Shown here piece after piece: positions 61,673 through 62,595 of a stretch of 62,595 nt of DNA. A program made the translations under genes and the position numbers. The notes under the pieces were generated by a model. The model worked only from the letters and a program-made list of their open reading frames with translations, was not told the origin of the DNA and searched no databases. Position 1 is the stretch's first letter. Every line of letters begins with the position of its first letter. The stretch comes from Arthrobacter sp. (GTDB taxonomy: Bacteria > Actinomycetota > Actinomycetes > Actinomycetales > Micrococcaceae). Where the stretch lies: assembly GCA_026393275.1 (NCBI GenBank), contig JAPLAM010000106.1, positions 1-62,595 on the forward strand. Reading direction: 5' to 3'.

Positions 61673-62595
61673 ATGGAAAGCAGAGCGGCTTGGAGTGCGG
61701 AGAGCAGAGAAGCGGTGGCTGCCGTCGCCGCGTCCGCTGCTGCGCTTGTTACTTTGGCCGACTCCGGTTGCGGGGACGATCCGTGGCGGGATGCGGATCC
61801 GTTGCGGGCTCGGGCGGAGGCGTGCCTGGACGGTCTGGCTGAGGTCGCCCGGGGGGAGGCCCGGTTCGCGGCGCTGAAGGTCAGACTGGCCGCGGAGTAC
61901 GTGCGGGCGGCCGAGGCCCTCGTCGCGCCGCCAGCATCCCTGCGGGAGCGTACCGCGCAGGAGATGGCGGTGGTGGCAGAGGTCGCCTGTGTCCTGACGG
62001 TCAGCGAACGGACCGCCGGAGCGCTCCTCGCCGAGTCCCTGGCGTTGACGACGGCGCTGCCGTTGAGCCTGGCCGCGTTGCAGGCCGGGGCGATTTCCTG
62101 GCAGCACGCCCGGATCGTCGTCGACGAAACGTCCGGCCTGGACCCGGCCGGCGCTGGGGCGCTGGAGGCGCATTTCCTGGACCCGGCAGCGCCCGATCCG
62201 GCGCGCGGTTGCCCGGCCGGGGAGCTCGTGCCGGGCCGGTTCCGGGCCAAGGCCCGCACCTGGCGGGAACGCCACCACCCGGTCAGCATCGAGGCCCGCC
62301 ATGCCAAGAGTGCCGAGGACCGGCGGATCGAGTTCGTCCCGGACCGGGACGGCATGGCCTGGCTCTCCGCGTACCTCCCCGCCGCCACGGCCGCGGGGAT
62401 CTGGGAACGGACCACCGCCGCCGCCCGGACTTTGCAAGGCCCGGAGGAGGCCAGGACTCTGTCCCAGCTCCGCGCGGACGCCGCCGCGACCTGGCTCCTC
62501 ACCCACGGGACGCCAGACAGCGGGACCGGCTTGGACTTGATGTGTGGTGTTCCGTCGCCGCGGGCACAGGTCCTGATCACCGTCCCGGCCCTGTC
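61673..62595 (+). CDS. DUF222 protein, N-terminal part (likely DUF222-HNH endonuclease)
   Basis: About 307 codons to the window end, no stop. The helical DUF222 pattern is clear (VAEVACVLTVSERTAGALLAESLALTTALPLSLAALQAGAISWQHARIVVDET). These proteins usually carry an HNH nuclease domain at the C-terminus, beyond the window. They occur in many copies in actinobacterial genomes and their role is unknown. ATG 61673 is the first start with the conserved frame; ribosome site weak. Confidence 0.85.
   Translation, partial: MESRAAWSAESREAVAAVAASAAALVTLADSGCGDDPWRDADPLRARAEACLDGLAEVARGEARFAALKVRLAAEYVRAAEALVAPPASLRERTAQEMAVVAEVACVLTVSERTAGALLAESLALTTALPLSLAALQAGAISWQHARIVVDETSGLDPAGAGALEAHFLDPAAPDPARGCPAGELVPGRFRAKARTWRERHHPVSIEARHAKSAEDRRIEFVPDRDGMAWLSAYLPAATAAGIWERTTAAARTLQGPEEARTLSQLRADAAATWLLTHGTPDSGTGLDLMCGVPSPRAQVLITVPAL

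Noticed and set aside
1..62595. tRNA, rRNA, CRISPR, IS or prophage elements
   Set aside because: Looked for cloverleaf ends, regularly spaced identical repeats, transposase and integrase motifs; none seen by eye. hipBA alone is not evidence of a mobile element.

Overview
The window is high-GC DNA with dense, mostly short-spaced genes, many GTG/TTG starts and several mycothiol-dependent enzymes (mycoredoxin, S-(hydroxymethyl)mycothiol dehydrogenase, a DinB/DUF664 protein). Together with an actinobacterial DnaE2, a c-di-AMP (ydaO-type) leader before a cell-wall hydrolase and a DUF222 protein, this points to an actinobacterium, most likely Micrococcaceae (Arthrobacter/Pseudarthrobacter-like). 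That placement is inference. I see no rRNA, tRNA, CRISPR array, insertion sequence or prophage; it looks like ordinary chromosome with lineage-specific cargo.

Layout. 1-4100: the start of thrS, then dnaE2 with a DUF6504-type gene behind a LexA-like palindrome. 4177-8142: small genes, a SRAP protein, and a mycothiol/formaldehyde group (mycoredoxin, dehydrogenase, MBL hydrolase). 8223-15000: AAA ATPase, DinB protein, lipoate ligase, thioesterase, CPBP protease, and a divergently arranged LuxR-type two-component system. 15134-19788: a nuclease-like gene with a CTG start, two tandem secreted phosphoesterases, a DUF1345 protein and a UBP zinc-finger protein. 19913-20593: a DosR/DevR-type palindrome and the first of two paralogous small secreted Trp/His/Asp-rich proteins. 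20698-24032: an operon of PAP2 phosphatase, DedA protein, OmpR-type regulator and kinase, preceded by an 11-bp-period direct repeat. 24075-32283: transport and envelope genes (CPA2 antiporter, SulP, DUF5671, DUF5129, cupin).

33488-34546: hipBA with three CGGCA-N6-TGCCG palindromes exactly 60 bp apart, and a RibD-type reductase. 34579-35510: an NlpC/P60-like protein under a c-di-AMP riboswitch. 35690-40170: small genes, an ECF sigma/anti-sigma pair, a secreted DUF4397 protein and a GH16 lipoprotein. 40268-46774: flavin disulfide reductase, lipoprotein, Gfo/Idh/MocA oxidoreductase, a MarR-MFS operon with a perfect 24-bp operator, an EVE protein and MscL. 46939-52407: an M20 hydrolase-MFS-FUSC-SDR operon. 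52442-57471: a 5'-3' exonuclease, a secreted M1 peptidase and a CitA/CitB-type two-component system. 57810-61560: the second Trp/His/Asp-rich protein and a heterodimeric ABC-2 exporter. 61673-end: a partial DUF222 gene.

The most novel items are the paralogous Trp/His/Asp-rich secreted family, the phased HipB operators, the DosR-like box, and a self-contained undecaprenyl-carrier recycling operon with its own two-component system and probable autoregulatory box.
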